A program made the translations under genes and the position numbers. This document shows, one piece after another, positions 7,270-14,116 of a stretch of 17,567 nt of DNA. The stretch covers positions 1-17,567 of the forward strand of contig JAEFDA010000049.1 of the NCBI GenBank assembly GCA_016126025.1. The letters run 5' to 3'. The stretch is from Nitrososphaerota archaeon (lineage in GTDB: Archaea > Thermoproteota > Nitrososphaeria > Nitrososphaerales > Nitrosopumilaceae). Within the stretch, counting starts at the first letter, position 1. The number at the start of each line of letters is the position of its first letter. The notes beneath the pieces are model-generated. The model was not told where the DNA came from. It did not search any database and saw only the letters and a program-made list of their open reading frames with translations.

Positions 7270-7689
7270 TCACGGGCTGGGGGCATCAACCGCGTTTGTA
7301 GCAGAGCCGGTCCGCTCCAGCAGGGGCGTGGCCACATTCTCCGACGACTCTATTCCATACACTGACACGTCCAGACTCCTCTGTCCGATCAGCAGGTCGA
7401 TGGAGCGCATGCGCCCGTCTATGAACGCGTCGCCGCTGGAGCGCGACTCCAGATATGACATCATGGCGGGATCGTCGATCATAAATTGCACCGCCCCGCC
7501 GTTCCGTACCGCAAAGACCCCTATGCCCCAGAACAGCCCCACGTGCAGGGCCACGAACCTGGCCTGCATGGGGGTTATCCTGTCGCGGTACATGCCGGCC
7601 TGCGCCCGCCGCTGCAGCAGCGTCTCCAGCGGAGTTCGTATAGCCCAGGATATGGTGCGGGGGTTGCCGTCGCTGTACAGCGATACCAT
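7270..7689 (-). CDS. Unknown protein downstream of citrate synthase
   Basis: The predicted protein has 139 residues. The ATG at 7689 starts 4 bp after the citrate synthase stop, so the two are almost certainly co-transcribed. The frame is open further upstream, but that part lies inside citrate synthase. The sequence begins MVSLYSDGNPRTISWAIR. It has a moderately hydrophobic central stretch (ALHVGLFWGIGVFAVRNGGAVQF), which may be a buried strand-helix unit rather than a membrane segment because an Arg breaks it. The C-terminal third is rich in Ser, Asp and Glu (SYLESRSSGDAFIDGRMRSIDLL). I do not recognise the family. Tight linkage to citrate synthase is the only clue to function. The alternative is a spurious frame, but the spacing and codon use argue for a real gene. 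Confidence 0.65.
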   Translation of the reverse strand: MVSLYSDGNPRTISWAIRTPLETLLQRRAQAGMYRDRITPMQARFVALHVGLFWGIGVFAVRNGGAVQFMIDDPAMMSYLESRSSGDAFIDGRMRSIDLLIGQRSLDVSVYGIESSENVATPLLERTGSATNAVDAPSP

Positions 7690-7693
7690 ACCG

Positions 7694-8872
7694 CTACGCC
7701 CGCAGGTCGATGGGTTTGTACTCGCACCCCTGCGGCCCGCAGTCCTTTCCCACATAGACGGCCTTGGGGCGGTACAGGGCGGGCTTGGGGGCGGCCTCTG
7801 CAAACTTCTCTTCCATGACGTGGGCGGCCCAGCCGGCCACCCTCGATATGGCGAATATGGGCGTGTTCAGGTCCATGGGTATGTTCAGCATGTAGTATAT
7901 GGAGGCGCTGTACAGGTCCACGTTGGGATAGATGTCCATACCTTTCCGCCGCTTCATCTCATGTATGGTGGCCTGCTCGACGCGCTCGGTGATGTCAAAC
8001 CACGGCTGGCCCGTCTTGGCGGCCAGTTTTCGGGAGAGTTCCTTGAGTACCTGGGCGCGGGGATCGTAGGTGCGGTACACCGCGTGGCCCATGCCCATTA
8101 TACGTTCATTGCGGTCCATCCGCTCCCCTATCCACGACTCAACCCTGTCCACGTCGCCTATGTCCAGCAGCATCTTCATCACCTCGTAGTTGGCCCCGCC
8201 ATGCAGCTCCCCGCTCAACGAGCCTATGGCGGCGCTGGACGCAGAGTACATGTGGGCCCTAGTGGAGGCCACCTGCCGCGCCGTGAAGGTGGACGCGTTG
8301 AAGGTGTGTTCGGCGTGCAGTATCAGGCAGACGTCGAATATGGTCTCCAGTTCCCGGTCCGGCTTCACGCCGGACATCATGTGCAGGAAATTGGCCGCAT
8401 GTCCCAGGGAGGGGTCCGGATCCACCAGATCCCGCTCGTTCCGAATGCGGTGCCAGCTGGCCACTATGGTGGGGACCTTGGCTATCAGGTTGGCCGCCCG
8501 GTCATAGCTGGACTCCTTGTTGGAGAACTCCTCGTCGTAGTAGCCTGCCAAGGCGGCCACGAACGCCTGCAGCATGTCCATGGGGTCGGCATCCTTGCGC
8601 CAGTTTCCCATGTTCTTCTGCATCTGCTTGGGAATGAACCTAGCCCCGGCCATCTTGGAGCTGAACTCGTCCAGCTCAGCCTTGTCCGGGAGCTGGTCGT
8701 GGAGAAGAAGGTATGCGGTCTCTTCATATGTGGAATGGCGGGCAAGGTCCAGTATGTCATATCCGCGGTATATCAGCTTGCCCTGCTTGCCGTCTATGTT
8801 GGATATGCGGGTGTCGGCCACCTCTATGCCCCTCAACCCGATGTTCTTGGTCTCCACTATTCGGCACTGCAC
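7694..8872 (-). CDS. gltA: Citrate synthase
   Basis: The 392-residue protein condenses oxaloacetate and acetyl-CoA to citrate in the cytoplasm. In autotrophic thaumarchaea this feeds 2-oxoglutarate synthesis. The three catalytic residues are visible: H224 in GELHGGAN, H263 in GMGHAVYRTYDPRA, and D319 in YPNVDLYSASIYY. SNIDGKQGKLIYRGYDI (24-40) is the typical N-terminus, and ISRVAGWAAHVMEE (342-355) holds the citrate-binding arginine. The length fits the shorter archaeal/Gram-positive type. The 2-methylcitrate synthase paralogue cannot be excluded by eye. The start is GTG at 8872. A TATA-like CATAAAG at 8889-8895 on the minus strand is only about 20 bp upstream, a poor spacing, so the exact start is less certain than the identity. 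An unknown gene follows 4 bp after its stop. Confidence 0.94.
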   Translation of the reverse strand: MQCRIVETKNIGLRGIEVADTRISNIDGKQGKLIYRGYDILDLARHSTYEETAYLLLHDQLPDKAELDEFSSKMAGARFIPKQMQKNMGNWRKDADPMDMLQAFVAALAGYYDEEFSNKESSYDRAANLIAKVPTIVASWHRIRNERDLVDPDPSLGHAANFLHMMSGVKPDRELETIFDVCLILHAEHTFNASTFTARQVASTRAHMYSASSAAIGSLSGELHGGANYEVMKMLLDIGDVDRVESWIGERMDRNERIMGMGHAVYRTYDPRAQVLKELSRKLAAKTGQPWFDITERVEQATIHEMKRRKGMDIYPNVDLYSASIYYMLNIPMDLNTPIFAISRVAGWAAHVMEEKFAEAAPKPALYRPKAVYVGKDCGPQGCEYKPIDLRA

Positions 8873-8965
8873 GCTGGTGTAATTAGAGCTTTATGCAGCC
8901 CGGCGCGTAAGCGTTCTGCGTACGGAACAGATAGACGGATGGCGGATAAGCATTAGAATCTGGCC

Positions 8966-9081
8966 TCCTGCCGCGCGTTTGCGCCGCGCGAATGATGCGC
9001 CGGTCCCGGCCGGATATGCGGTGCATCGCTGGGATGCCAAACATCCCCATTCCTTGGAGCGGCGCGCCGTCTCCAAGACGG
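8966..9081. other. Structured intergenic element with several hairpins
   Basis: This lies in the roughly 300-bp region between citrate synthase and the DHH gene. It contains a perfect hairpin GGGATG-CCAAA-CATCCC (9031-9047) and a near-perfect palindrome at 9053-9077 with arms CTTGGAG and CTCCAAG around an inner CGGCGCGCCG. A shorter perfect hairpin, CCGTC-TCCAA-GACGG (9067-9081), competes with that palindrome. Further GC-rich inverted repeats occur near 8972-8990. The structure lies upstream of the DHH TATA box, so it would not be in that leaderless mRNA. It could be a small RNA gene, a protein-binding region or a remnant. I see no tRNA cloverleaf and no open frame. Confidence 0.4.
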
Positions 9082-9139
9082 TAGCGGCCCGTTCTGCACC
9101 ATGAATCGCTCCACGGCCGACAAATTGCGCGTTTTTTGG

Positions 9140-9146
9140 TTTAAAT
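9140..9146 (+). promoter_or_regulatory. TATA box for the DHH phosphoesterase
   Basis: TTTAAAT is centred 27 bp upstream of the ATG at 9170. This is a consensus-like archaeal TATA box. It decides the start, because the upstream in-frame ATG at 9101 would lie before the promoter. Confidence 0.65.
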
Positions 9147-9169
9147 GGGAGTCCCGGGACCCCGTCCGC

Positions 9170-10174
9170 ATGTCGAGTCGGTCGACTAAAAAGAGCAGAG
9201 TCGTCTGCATCTCCCACAAGGAGGACATGGACGGCCTGGGCTCGGCGGCCCTGGTGAGGCAGGCCACCGGCGCCGAGGCGATGCTGGTGGACTATGTGGG
9301 GCAGATGGACAGGATCCGGGAGGTGGCCGCCGACCCGACCCTGAAGTCGCTGCACATATGCGACCTGGGCACCAGCAAGAAGAATGAGGACGAGTTCGTC
9401 CAGATACTGACCGCCCTCCGAAAGCGCCACGTGAGAGTCACATACATAGACCACCACGACCTCTCCAGGCGCATAATCAGGGCGCTGGAGTCTGTGAAGG
9501 TCCGAATGGTGCACAACGTAGGCGAGTGCACCGCGGTCCAGGTGTTTGAGACCTACAAAAAGAGGCTGCCCGCCGATTCTGCGTTCATAGCCGTATGCTC
9601 TGCCATCACCGACTACATGGAGGACCGGCCCAAGGCCTCCAAACTCCTCCAGATGTACGACCGGCAGTTTGCCATGATAAGCGCCACCGTAATGACATAC
9701 AACATAGTGGGCCACCAGAAGGATCCCGACTACCTGCTCTCTCTGGTGGACAGCCTGACCGCACTCAAGTTCCCCCACCAGATACCAGACTCGTTTGAGA
9801 CGGCCCGGCTTCAGGTGGAGAGGCTGGCCGGCATAATGGAGAAGGTGAAGGACGGTTACAAGAAGATGCGGAATCTGGCCCACATGGAGATAACCGACGC
9901 GGGTGCCAGCGGGGCAGTGAACTTTGTGCTGGGCCTCTCCGGAAAGGAGGTAGGCGTGGCGTACAAGGAGCGCGCCGACTACGGCAACTACGCGGTGTCC
10001 ATACGCGGGAGCCGCAGCTGCAAGGTGCACCTGGGGCGCGTCGTAAACCCGCTGGCCACGTCTCTGGGCGGATCCGGCGGGGGCCACAGCCGGGCCTGCG
10101 GCGCCCTGATACCCAAGTCCAAGATCAAGACGTTCCTGCGCGAGATGAACCGGCAGCTGGACGGGCGGCTCTAA
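9170..10174 (+). CDS. DHH/DHHA1-family phosphoesterase (NrnA/RecJ-like)
   Basis: The 334-residue cytoplasmic phosphohydrolase is predicted to act on phosphodiester or phosphoanhydride bonds. The DHH domain has SHKEDMDGLGSA (15-26, metal ligands D19 and D21), ICDLG (63-67, D65), the name motif IDHHD with D94-H95-H96, and AITDYM (145-150, D148). The C-terminal DHHA1 domain ends with the substrate-binding GGGH (303-306) and SRACG. The length is that of nano-RNase/pAp-phosphatase (NrnA) relatives rather than full RecJ, so degradation of short oligonucleotides or pAp is likely, but the substrate is not certain. The ATG at 9170 is preferred over the ATG at 9101 because of the TATA box at 9140-9146. 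The gene converges on the RidA gene, and their stop codons overlap by 4 bp. Confidence 0.88.
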   Translation: MSSRSTKKSRVVCISHKEDMDGLGSAALVRQATGAEAMLVDYVGQMDRIREVAADPTLKSLHICDLGTSKKNEDEFVQILTALRKRHVRVTYIDHHDLSRRIIRALESVKVRMVHNVGECTAVQVFETYKKRLPADSAFIAVCSAITDYMEDRPKASKLLQMYDRQFAMISATVMTYNIVGHQKDPDYLLSLVDSLTALKFPHQIPDSFETARLQVERLAGIMEKVKDGYKKMRNLAHMEITDAGASGAVNFVLGLSGKEVGVAYKERADYGNYAVSIRGSRSCKVHLGRVVNPLATSLGGSGGGHSRACGALIPKSKIKTFLREMNRQLDGRL

Positions 10175-10617
10175 ATCTGCACCGTGGCGTCTATCTCGGT
10201 CATCGAGTCCAGCGGCAGGCTCGACACCCCCACGGCCGTGCGGGTGTGCCTTCCCCGATCCCCGAATATCTCATACAGCAGGTCCGAGGCCGCATCTATG
10301 ACCATAGGATGGGAGGTGAACTCCGGCCCGCTCCTCACAAAGCCGTTTATCCGCACGAACCTCTGCACCCTCTCCAAGCCGATCTTCTTTTGAAGCTGGG
10401 CCAGCACGTTTACGGCACACAGCCGGGCGGAGTCGCGCGCCGCCTCCAAGTTGGAGTCATCCACCGTTCCCGCATATGCCACCCGGCCGTCCCGCAGGGG
10501 TATCTGGCCTGAGACAAACGCCAAATTCCCGGCCATTACCACCGGTGTATACGAGCCGGCCGGCATGGGGGGATCCGGCAGGACTATCCCCTTATCGGCC
10601 AGCCTCTCCAGTATCAC
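10171..10617 (-). CDS. RidA/YjgF-family protein
   Basis: The 148-residue protein belongs to the Rid family, small trimeric proteins. The founding member hydrolyses reactive enamine/imine intermediates from PLP enzymes. Conserved blocks are ADKGIVLPDPPMPAGSYTP, AFVSGQIPL, GLERVQRFVRINGFV and HTRTAVGVSSLPLDS. The Arg of HTRTAVGV sits where RidA has its key substrate-binding arginine. The N-terminal ERL..KGI-LP extension marks the longer subfamily of about 150 residues, whose role is less defined. The start is GTG at 10617, because an in-frame TAG lies 24 bp upstream of it. It begins 27 bp after the TrmB-family gene and is probably in the same transcript. The stop overlaps that of the convergent DHH gene by 4 bp. 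Confidence 0.88.
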   Translation of the reverse strand: MILERLADKGIVLPDPPMPAGSYTPVVMAGNLAFVSGQIPLRDGRVAYAGTVDDSNLEAARDSARLCAVNVLAQLQKKIGLERVQRFVRINGFVRSGPEFTSHPMVIDAASDLLYEIFGDRGRHTRTAVGVSSLPLDSMTEIDATVQI

Positions 10618-10644
10618 GGCGTGGGGGTCGGGCCTCCCCGGCTA

Positions 10645-11793
10645 TTATCGTTTTTCCAAGCGGATGTGCACCCGGCCGTCCCGCATGCCCTGCCGCGTGC
10701 TGTATCCGCGCTGCCGCAGATACGAGTCCAGCACAGAGGCCCAAGCCAGAGCCACGCTGGGCCGGCCGCCGGACTCCAACGATATTACCCCGCCAGCCGT
10801 ATCCAGCCGGCCGTCTCCCCCGCAGGATGCCTTGAGGGCATATCCGGCCATCTCTACCAGATCGCTTATGGTCTTCGAGTGCACCTCCACGCCTTTCCCC
10901 TCCAACAGGGCGGCCAGGTCCGGAGCCCCCTGCGGATCCGCCGACGCCTCCAGGGCGGCGGCCATCCCATCAGACTCCAGTATGCGGACGGCCCGATATA
11001 TCTCGGTGGCCTCCCGACCAGTCAAGTCCAGCAGTGGCTCGGCCGGCAGGGCCCTCCCCCACTCGGACCGGAATGATCCCGTCAAGCCGTACCTGAGCCC
11101 CTCGGAGGCAGGCACCACGTCCCCGCCCCCGGCGCCGTCCATTACCAGTATGCCGGCGCCGTCCACCACCATATAGTTCTGGTCGTGGTCCAGCATGCGC
11201 ACCTGGGCCCCCCCGGGCACCACGTCCCCGCGATCGGATCCGACGCTGGCCACCGACGCGATGATCCGGACGGTCACGCCACGGCGTACCGCAGATACCA
11301 GCTGCTTTCTACAGCACGATATTGTGTCGGCGCCGCCGGCCATTACATCCACCGACGCGTGGCTCCCCTCTATCATGGCGGCCATCTCGGAGGGGACGTT
11401 GCCCGGGGCCAGGTGGTGGTACCTCCTCTCCTTTATGCCCCGGTTCCTGCGGCTCTCGTCGTTTACCTTCTTGAGGCTGGATATGAGCGAGTTCATGGCG
11501 TTGACCTTGTTTATCTGCTCCTGTATTATGGAGTCGAATGCCTCCTCGGGAGCTATGGCCGTACAGGTTATGGGCTTTGTGCCGGAGATGGTGGCCAGCT
11601 TCTTCTTTTGAAGCTTCTGCAGCGTCGGATAGACCTTAGTTCGGGGAAGATCCGAATAATATGCCAGCTCTCCGGCCGAGACGGGGCCGCGCGATATCAT
11701 GGCAAAGTATGCCCGGGCCTCGTACCGGCTCAGACCGAACTCCTCCAGGCTCACGGTCAGCGAGTTGTCGGCATTCACGGAGACACATACCAT
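10645..11793 (-). CDS. TrmB-family transcriptional regulator
   Basis: The protein has 382 residues from the ATG at 11793. The N-terminal winged helix (about 12-80: EEFGLSRYEARAYFAMISRGPVSAGELAYYSDLPRTKVYPTL, split here only by its turn) has the Y-A-Y/A-L and pR-vY-tL pattern of TrmB regulators. It is followed by EEAFDSIIQEQ and a coiled-coil stretch (NKVNAMNSLISSLKKVNDESRR). The centre (about 115-240) resembles the PLD-like effector domain of the family: VDVMAGGADTIS, RGVTVRIIASV, VRMLDHDQNYMVVDG. An extra C-terminal part of about 120 residues ends in RVHIRLEKR. It should sense a small ligand and bind promoters, but the ligand is unknown. Starts at GTG 11802 or GTG 11778 are also possible; a CTTTTAGT box lies 27 bp upstream of the latter. 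The ridA-like gene follows by 27 bp. Confidence 0.87.
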   Translation of the reverse strand: MVCVSVNADNSLTVSLEEFGLSRYEARAYFAMISRGPVSAGELAYYSDLPRTKVYPTLQKLQKKKLATISGTKPITCTAIAPEEAFDSIIQEQINKVNAMNSLISSLKKVNDESRRNRGIKERRYHHLAPGNVPSEMAAMIEGSHASVDVMAGGADTISCCRKQLVSAVRRGVTVRIIASVASVGSDRGDVVPGGAQVRMLDHDQNYMVVDGAGILVMDGAGGGDVVPASEGLRYGLTGSFRSEWGRALPAEPLLDLTGREATEIYRAVRILESDGMAAALEASADPQGAPDLAALLEGKGVEVHSKTISDLVEMAGYALKASCGGDGRLDTAGGVISLESGGRPSVALAWASVLDSYLRQRGYSTRQGMRDGRVHIRLEKR

Positions 11794-11884
11794 ACGCGCC
11801 ACTAAAAGCCGAATGGTGAAAATCCTTTGCGCGTCCGCTCAAATCGCCTGTACCCAACATGGGCGTAACCGCAGTAAACGGCCC

Positions 11885-11897
11885 CGGTGTTACACCG
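11885..11897. promoter_or_regulatory. 13-bp perfect palindrome, candidate operator
   Basis: CGGTGTTACACCG is a perfect inverted repeat around one central T. It lies in the 130-bp divergent region between the TrmB-family gene and the cdv unit, 5 bp upstream of the TATA-like TGATATAC. The position suggests a repressor or activator site, possibly for the adjacent TrmB-family protein; this is inference. Confidence 0.35.
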
Positions 11898-11901
11898 AAC
11901 C

Positions 11902-11909
11902 TGATATAC
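11902..11909 (+). promoter_or_regulatory. TATA-like element for the cdv unit
   Basis: TGATATAC is centred about 18 bp before the ATG at 11924 and about 24 bp before the in-frame GTG at 11930. The spacing slightly favours the GTG as a leaderless start. Confidence 0.4.
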
Positions 11910-11923
11910 GACGCCCGGCAGCT

Positions 11924-12409
11924 ATGCGTGTGAACGCCGAGGTGATGCACCAGGTGGCCCTAGCCCCACGGCTGGCGTACTCGCGCCGCCTGCTGGAGAA
12001 GACGACTGCGGAGCTGAAACTCCACATACAAGAGTCGCGGGACCGGCACCCGCACCCGGAGTCAGAGCGTACATTGCTCTTCTGCCTGGAGGCGGTCCGG
12101 CGCGCCGATGCCCGGCTCCGCATACACAGCATGGCGGAGATTCCCGGCGCGGTACCGCCCGCCATATGGGTTCTGCGCGCCGCCAGCGCCCAACTGGCCG
12201 CGCACCTGCCCGGGTGCAGCGCCCGGCTGTGTGAGCTGGCCATACACCTGGGCAGCATCGTAATGGATGCCTCCCTGCTGGCGGGGGTGGATGTCAGGTA
12301 CCGCGGCTCTGAGTCCGGGCGCATGCTGGACTCGGCCCACTCGGCGGCCGAGGCCGGCCTCCGGAGGACATATCCTGATATGGAGCGGGTGCATACACAA
12401 CGGCGTTGA
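11924..12409 (+). CDS. Possible ESCRT-III (CdvB-like) small protein
   Basis: The 161-residue mainly helical protein is the first gene of a unit ending in cdvC. By eye it follows the ESCRT-III core layout. A charged helix comes first (about 22-40, LLEKTTAELKLHIQE). The ERTLLFCLEAVRRADARLRIHSMAEI block (48-73) resembles the arm where CdvB proteins have a cluster of basic residues followed by an A.EI pattern. A third helix, AASAQLAAHLPGCS (86-99), follows, and near the end SGRMLDSAHSAAEAGLRRTYPDM (131-153) resembles the helix-5 region of thaumarchaeal CdvB (A..IL.EA...AE..L...FP). Tails with a winged helix or MIM2 motif are absent, as in CdvB1/CdvB2 paralogues. Similarity is remote and many core charges differ, so this is inference. 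ATG at 11924 or GTG at 11930 may be the start. Its stop overlaps the next start. Confidence 0.5.
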   Translation: MRVNAEVMHQVALAPRLAYSRRLLEKTTAELKLHIQESRDRHPHPESERTLLFCLEAVRRADARLRIHSMAEIPGAVPPAIWVLRAASAQLAAHLPGCSARLCELAIHLGSIVMDASLLAGVDVRYRGSESGRMLDSAHSAAEAGLRRTYPDMERVHTQRR

Positions 12410-12894
12410 CGCAGTTTGATTCAGACCTGCGGCCGGAGATAGAGCGCGTCCGGGCAATCCGTGACGCGGTGGAACGGCTCAAGGTAGCCTCAGACATAAA
12501 GAGTGTGGACGAGCGGGACCTGGGAGACATAGCGGGGACCCTCACACTGCTGGAGTATCTCATCTCCAAATACCAGGAGAGGAGGGACTTGCGCCGCATG
12601 CTGGAGGGCATTCGTGACTCGATACGGCAGGCCGCCGATGGCATCGTCGACATAGACGAGGACATATCCGAGATGTCGGCCAGCTCCGAGGAGTCGTGCC
12701 GCCGCATCCAAGAGACGCGGCTCAGTATGCACTCGTCCCCCAATCCGGGCGACCGGGACTCGGTGAGGCGCATCCTGGCCGAGACAGGTCAGGAAAAATT
12801 CACACCGGCCACAAACAAAACTCACAATGTAACTTACAAGCGCCGGGAGCGACTTCCAAGGGATGAGCATAGCTCCACAGGAGCTGGAGAATAA
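12406..12894 (+). CDS. Charged coiled-coil protein of unknown function in the cdvC unit
   Basis: The 162-residue protein starts at TTG 12406, which overlaps the stop of the previous gene (TTGA); no ATG or GTG lies near the beginning of the frame. It ends inside cdvC, overlapping it by 32 bp. Residues 1-110 are nearly all helix-forming and highly charged: RPEIERVRAIRDAVERL, LTLLEYLISKYQERRDLRRM and ADGIVDIDEDISEM. They probably form an antiparallel coiled-coil hairpin. The last 50 residues are polar and likely disordered (SPNPGDRDS, TPATNKTHN, basic RRERLPRDE). I do not recognise a family. A frame this long with strong helical periodicity and overlapping both neighbours is likely real. Translational coupling suggests a partner of CdvC or of the ESCRT-III-like protein. 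Confidence 0.65.
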   Translation: MTQFDSDLRPEIERVRAIRDAVERLKVASDIKSVDERDLGDIAGTLTLLEYLISKYQERRDLRRMLEGIRDSIRQAADGIVDIDEDISEMSASSEESCRRIQETRLSMHSSPNPGDRDSVRRILAETGQEKFTPATNKTHNVTYKRRERLPRDEHSSTGAGE

Positions 12895-14056
12895 CGCCAG
12901 CAAGTACGCTTCTGAGGCCATACGGTTTGATTCGCAGGGGGCCCGGGGCATGGCCATCGCCTACTATCAGAAGGCCATAGACTCGCTGGCGAAGCTGCTG
13001 GATTTGTACCCGCACAGCAAGCTCAACCCAATATACCGGGACCGCTGCCAGTCGTACCACAACCGTATAGAGCTGCTCCGCCACGACAAGAAGCTGGAGC
13101 CGGCCGTGGATCCGGGAGCCTCCAAGAACGAGCAACAGCAGTCCATACAGAGGCAGGAGGACGAGAACGACTTTGAGGATCTTATAATGCGTGAAAAGCC
13201 AGACATCAGCTGGAACGAGGTCATAGGCCTGGAGGATGCCAAGAGCGCCCTGCGCGAGTCCATCATATACCCCACCAAGAGGCCGGACCTCTTTCCACTG
13301 GGTTGGCCCAAGGGGATGCTGCTGTACGGGCCGCCGGGCACCGGCAAGACCATGCTGGCCGCCGCCACCGCCAGCGAGATGGACGGGTACTTTATCAATG
13401 TGGATGCTTCCTCGCTGATGAGCAAGTGGCTGGGTGAGGCGGAGAAGAACGTCTCCAAAGTGTTCAAGATAGCCCGCAAGTACGCCGAGCAGGAGGGCAA
13501 GTCGGTCATACTCTTTGTGGACGAGGTCGACTCCCTGTTGGGATCGCGAAACAGCGAGGTGGGCGGCGAGGTGCGCACCAAGAACCAGTTTCTTACGGAG
13601 ATGGACGGGGTGAACAGCAAGGGCAAGAACCTGATGCTGTATGTGATAGGAGCCACCAACAAACCTTGGACGCTGGACTGGCCGTTTCTGCGCCGGTTCC
13701 AGAAGAGAATATACGTCTCCCTGCCCACCCTGGACGCCCGCGAGTCACTCTTCCGGCAGTACACCCACGACCTGCACACGGACACCTCGGTGCGTGCGCG
13801 GGAACTGGCCCGCATCTTCGACGGGTACAGCGCCAGCGACATCCGGGACGTCTGCCAGGGAGCGCACCTCAAGACGGTACACGAGTTGTTCGAGTCCCCC
13901 GACTACAAGGATCCCGTGGAGGGGGAGGACCTGCAGAAGCCCCGGCACCTCACCTTGGACGACTTTCGGCAGATAATGTCTCGCCGGAAGCCCAGCGTCT
14001 CCCAGGAGATGATCATGGCATACCACCGGTGGACCGAGGAGTTCAGGGCGCTGTAA
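12863..14056 (+). CDS. cdvC: CdvC, Vps4-like AAA ATPase of the archaeal ESCRT division machinery
   Basis: The 397-residue protein uses ATP to pull apart ESCRT-III polymers during membrane scission in cell division. The N-terminal MIT domain (about 6-75: ASKYASEAIRFDSQGARGMA, LLDLYPHSKLNPIYRDRCQ) binds C-terminal tails of ESCRT-III proteins. A Gln/Glu-rich linker (about 78-102) joins it to the AAA domain. There, Walker A GPPGTGKT is at 156-163, Walker B ILFVDEVD at 216-223, sensor-1 GATN at 263-266, and the FLRRFQKRI segment (275-283) holds the arginine fingers. The pore-loop position reads KWLGEAEK (188-195). GYSASDIRDVCQGA is the AAA lid, and the C-terminal helix YHRWTEEFRAL matches Vps4 proteins. 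Length is normal. The start at ATG 12863 gives a complete MIT domain and lies inside the preceding gene. A T-tract follows 55 bp after the stop. Confidence 0.95.
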   Translation: MSIAPQELENNASKYASEAIRFDSQGARGMAIAYYQKAIDSLAKLLDLYPHSKLNPIYRDRCQSYHNRIELLRHDKKLEPAVDPGASKNEQQQSIQRQEDENDFEDLIMREKPDISWNEVIGLEDAKSALRESIIYPTKRPDLFPLGWPKGMLLYGPPGTGKTMLAAATASEMDGYFINVDASSLMSKWLGEAEKNVSKVFKIARKYAEQEGKSVILFVDEVDSLLGSRNSEVGGEVRTKNQFLTEMDGVNSKGKNLMLYVIGATNKPWTLDWPFLRRFQKRIYVSLPTLDARESLFRQYTHDLHTDTSVRARELARIFDGYSASDIRDVCQGAHLKTVHELFESPDYKDPVEGEDLQKPRHLTLDDFRQIMSRRKPSVSQEMIMAYHRWTEEFRAL

Positions 14057-14110
14057 CTCTGCAGACCGGAAGCGGCGTCGCGTGTATGGTTTGGGACACA
14101 AGTAATTTGA

Positions 14111-14116
14111 TTTTTT
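14111..14116 (+). terminator. Oligo-T tract after cdvC
   Basis: TTTTTT lies 55 bp after the cdvC stop, inside a clearly AT-rich stretch (14098-14170). It probably ends the cdv transcript. Confidence 0.45.

Noticed and set aside
8992..9000. C box-like ATGATG, suggesting a C/D box guide RNA
   Set aside because: It matches the C box only partly, and no CTGA D box follows at a suitable distance.
9053..9100. Possible tRNA, because the minus strand has an anticodon-like loop CTTGGAG
   Set aside because: No acceptor stem, D arm or GGTTC T-arm can be placed around it.
9101..9169. Upstream ATG extension of the DHH protein (23 residues)
   Set aside because: The TATA box at 9140-9146 lies inside the extension, and the added residues are not typical of the family N-terminus.
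8891..10087. Long minus-strand open frame opposite the DHH gene
   Set aside because: The product is low-complexity His/Val/Gly-rich, and the DHH motifs on the plus strand explain the sequence.
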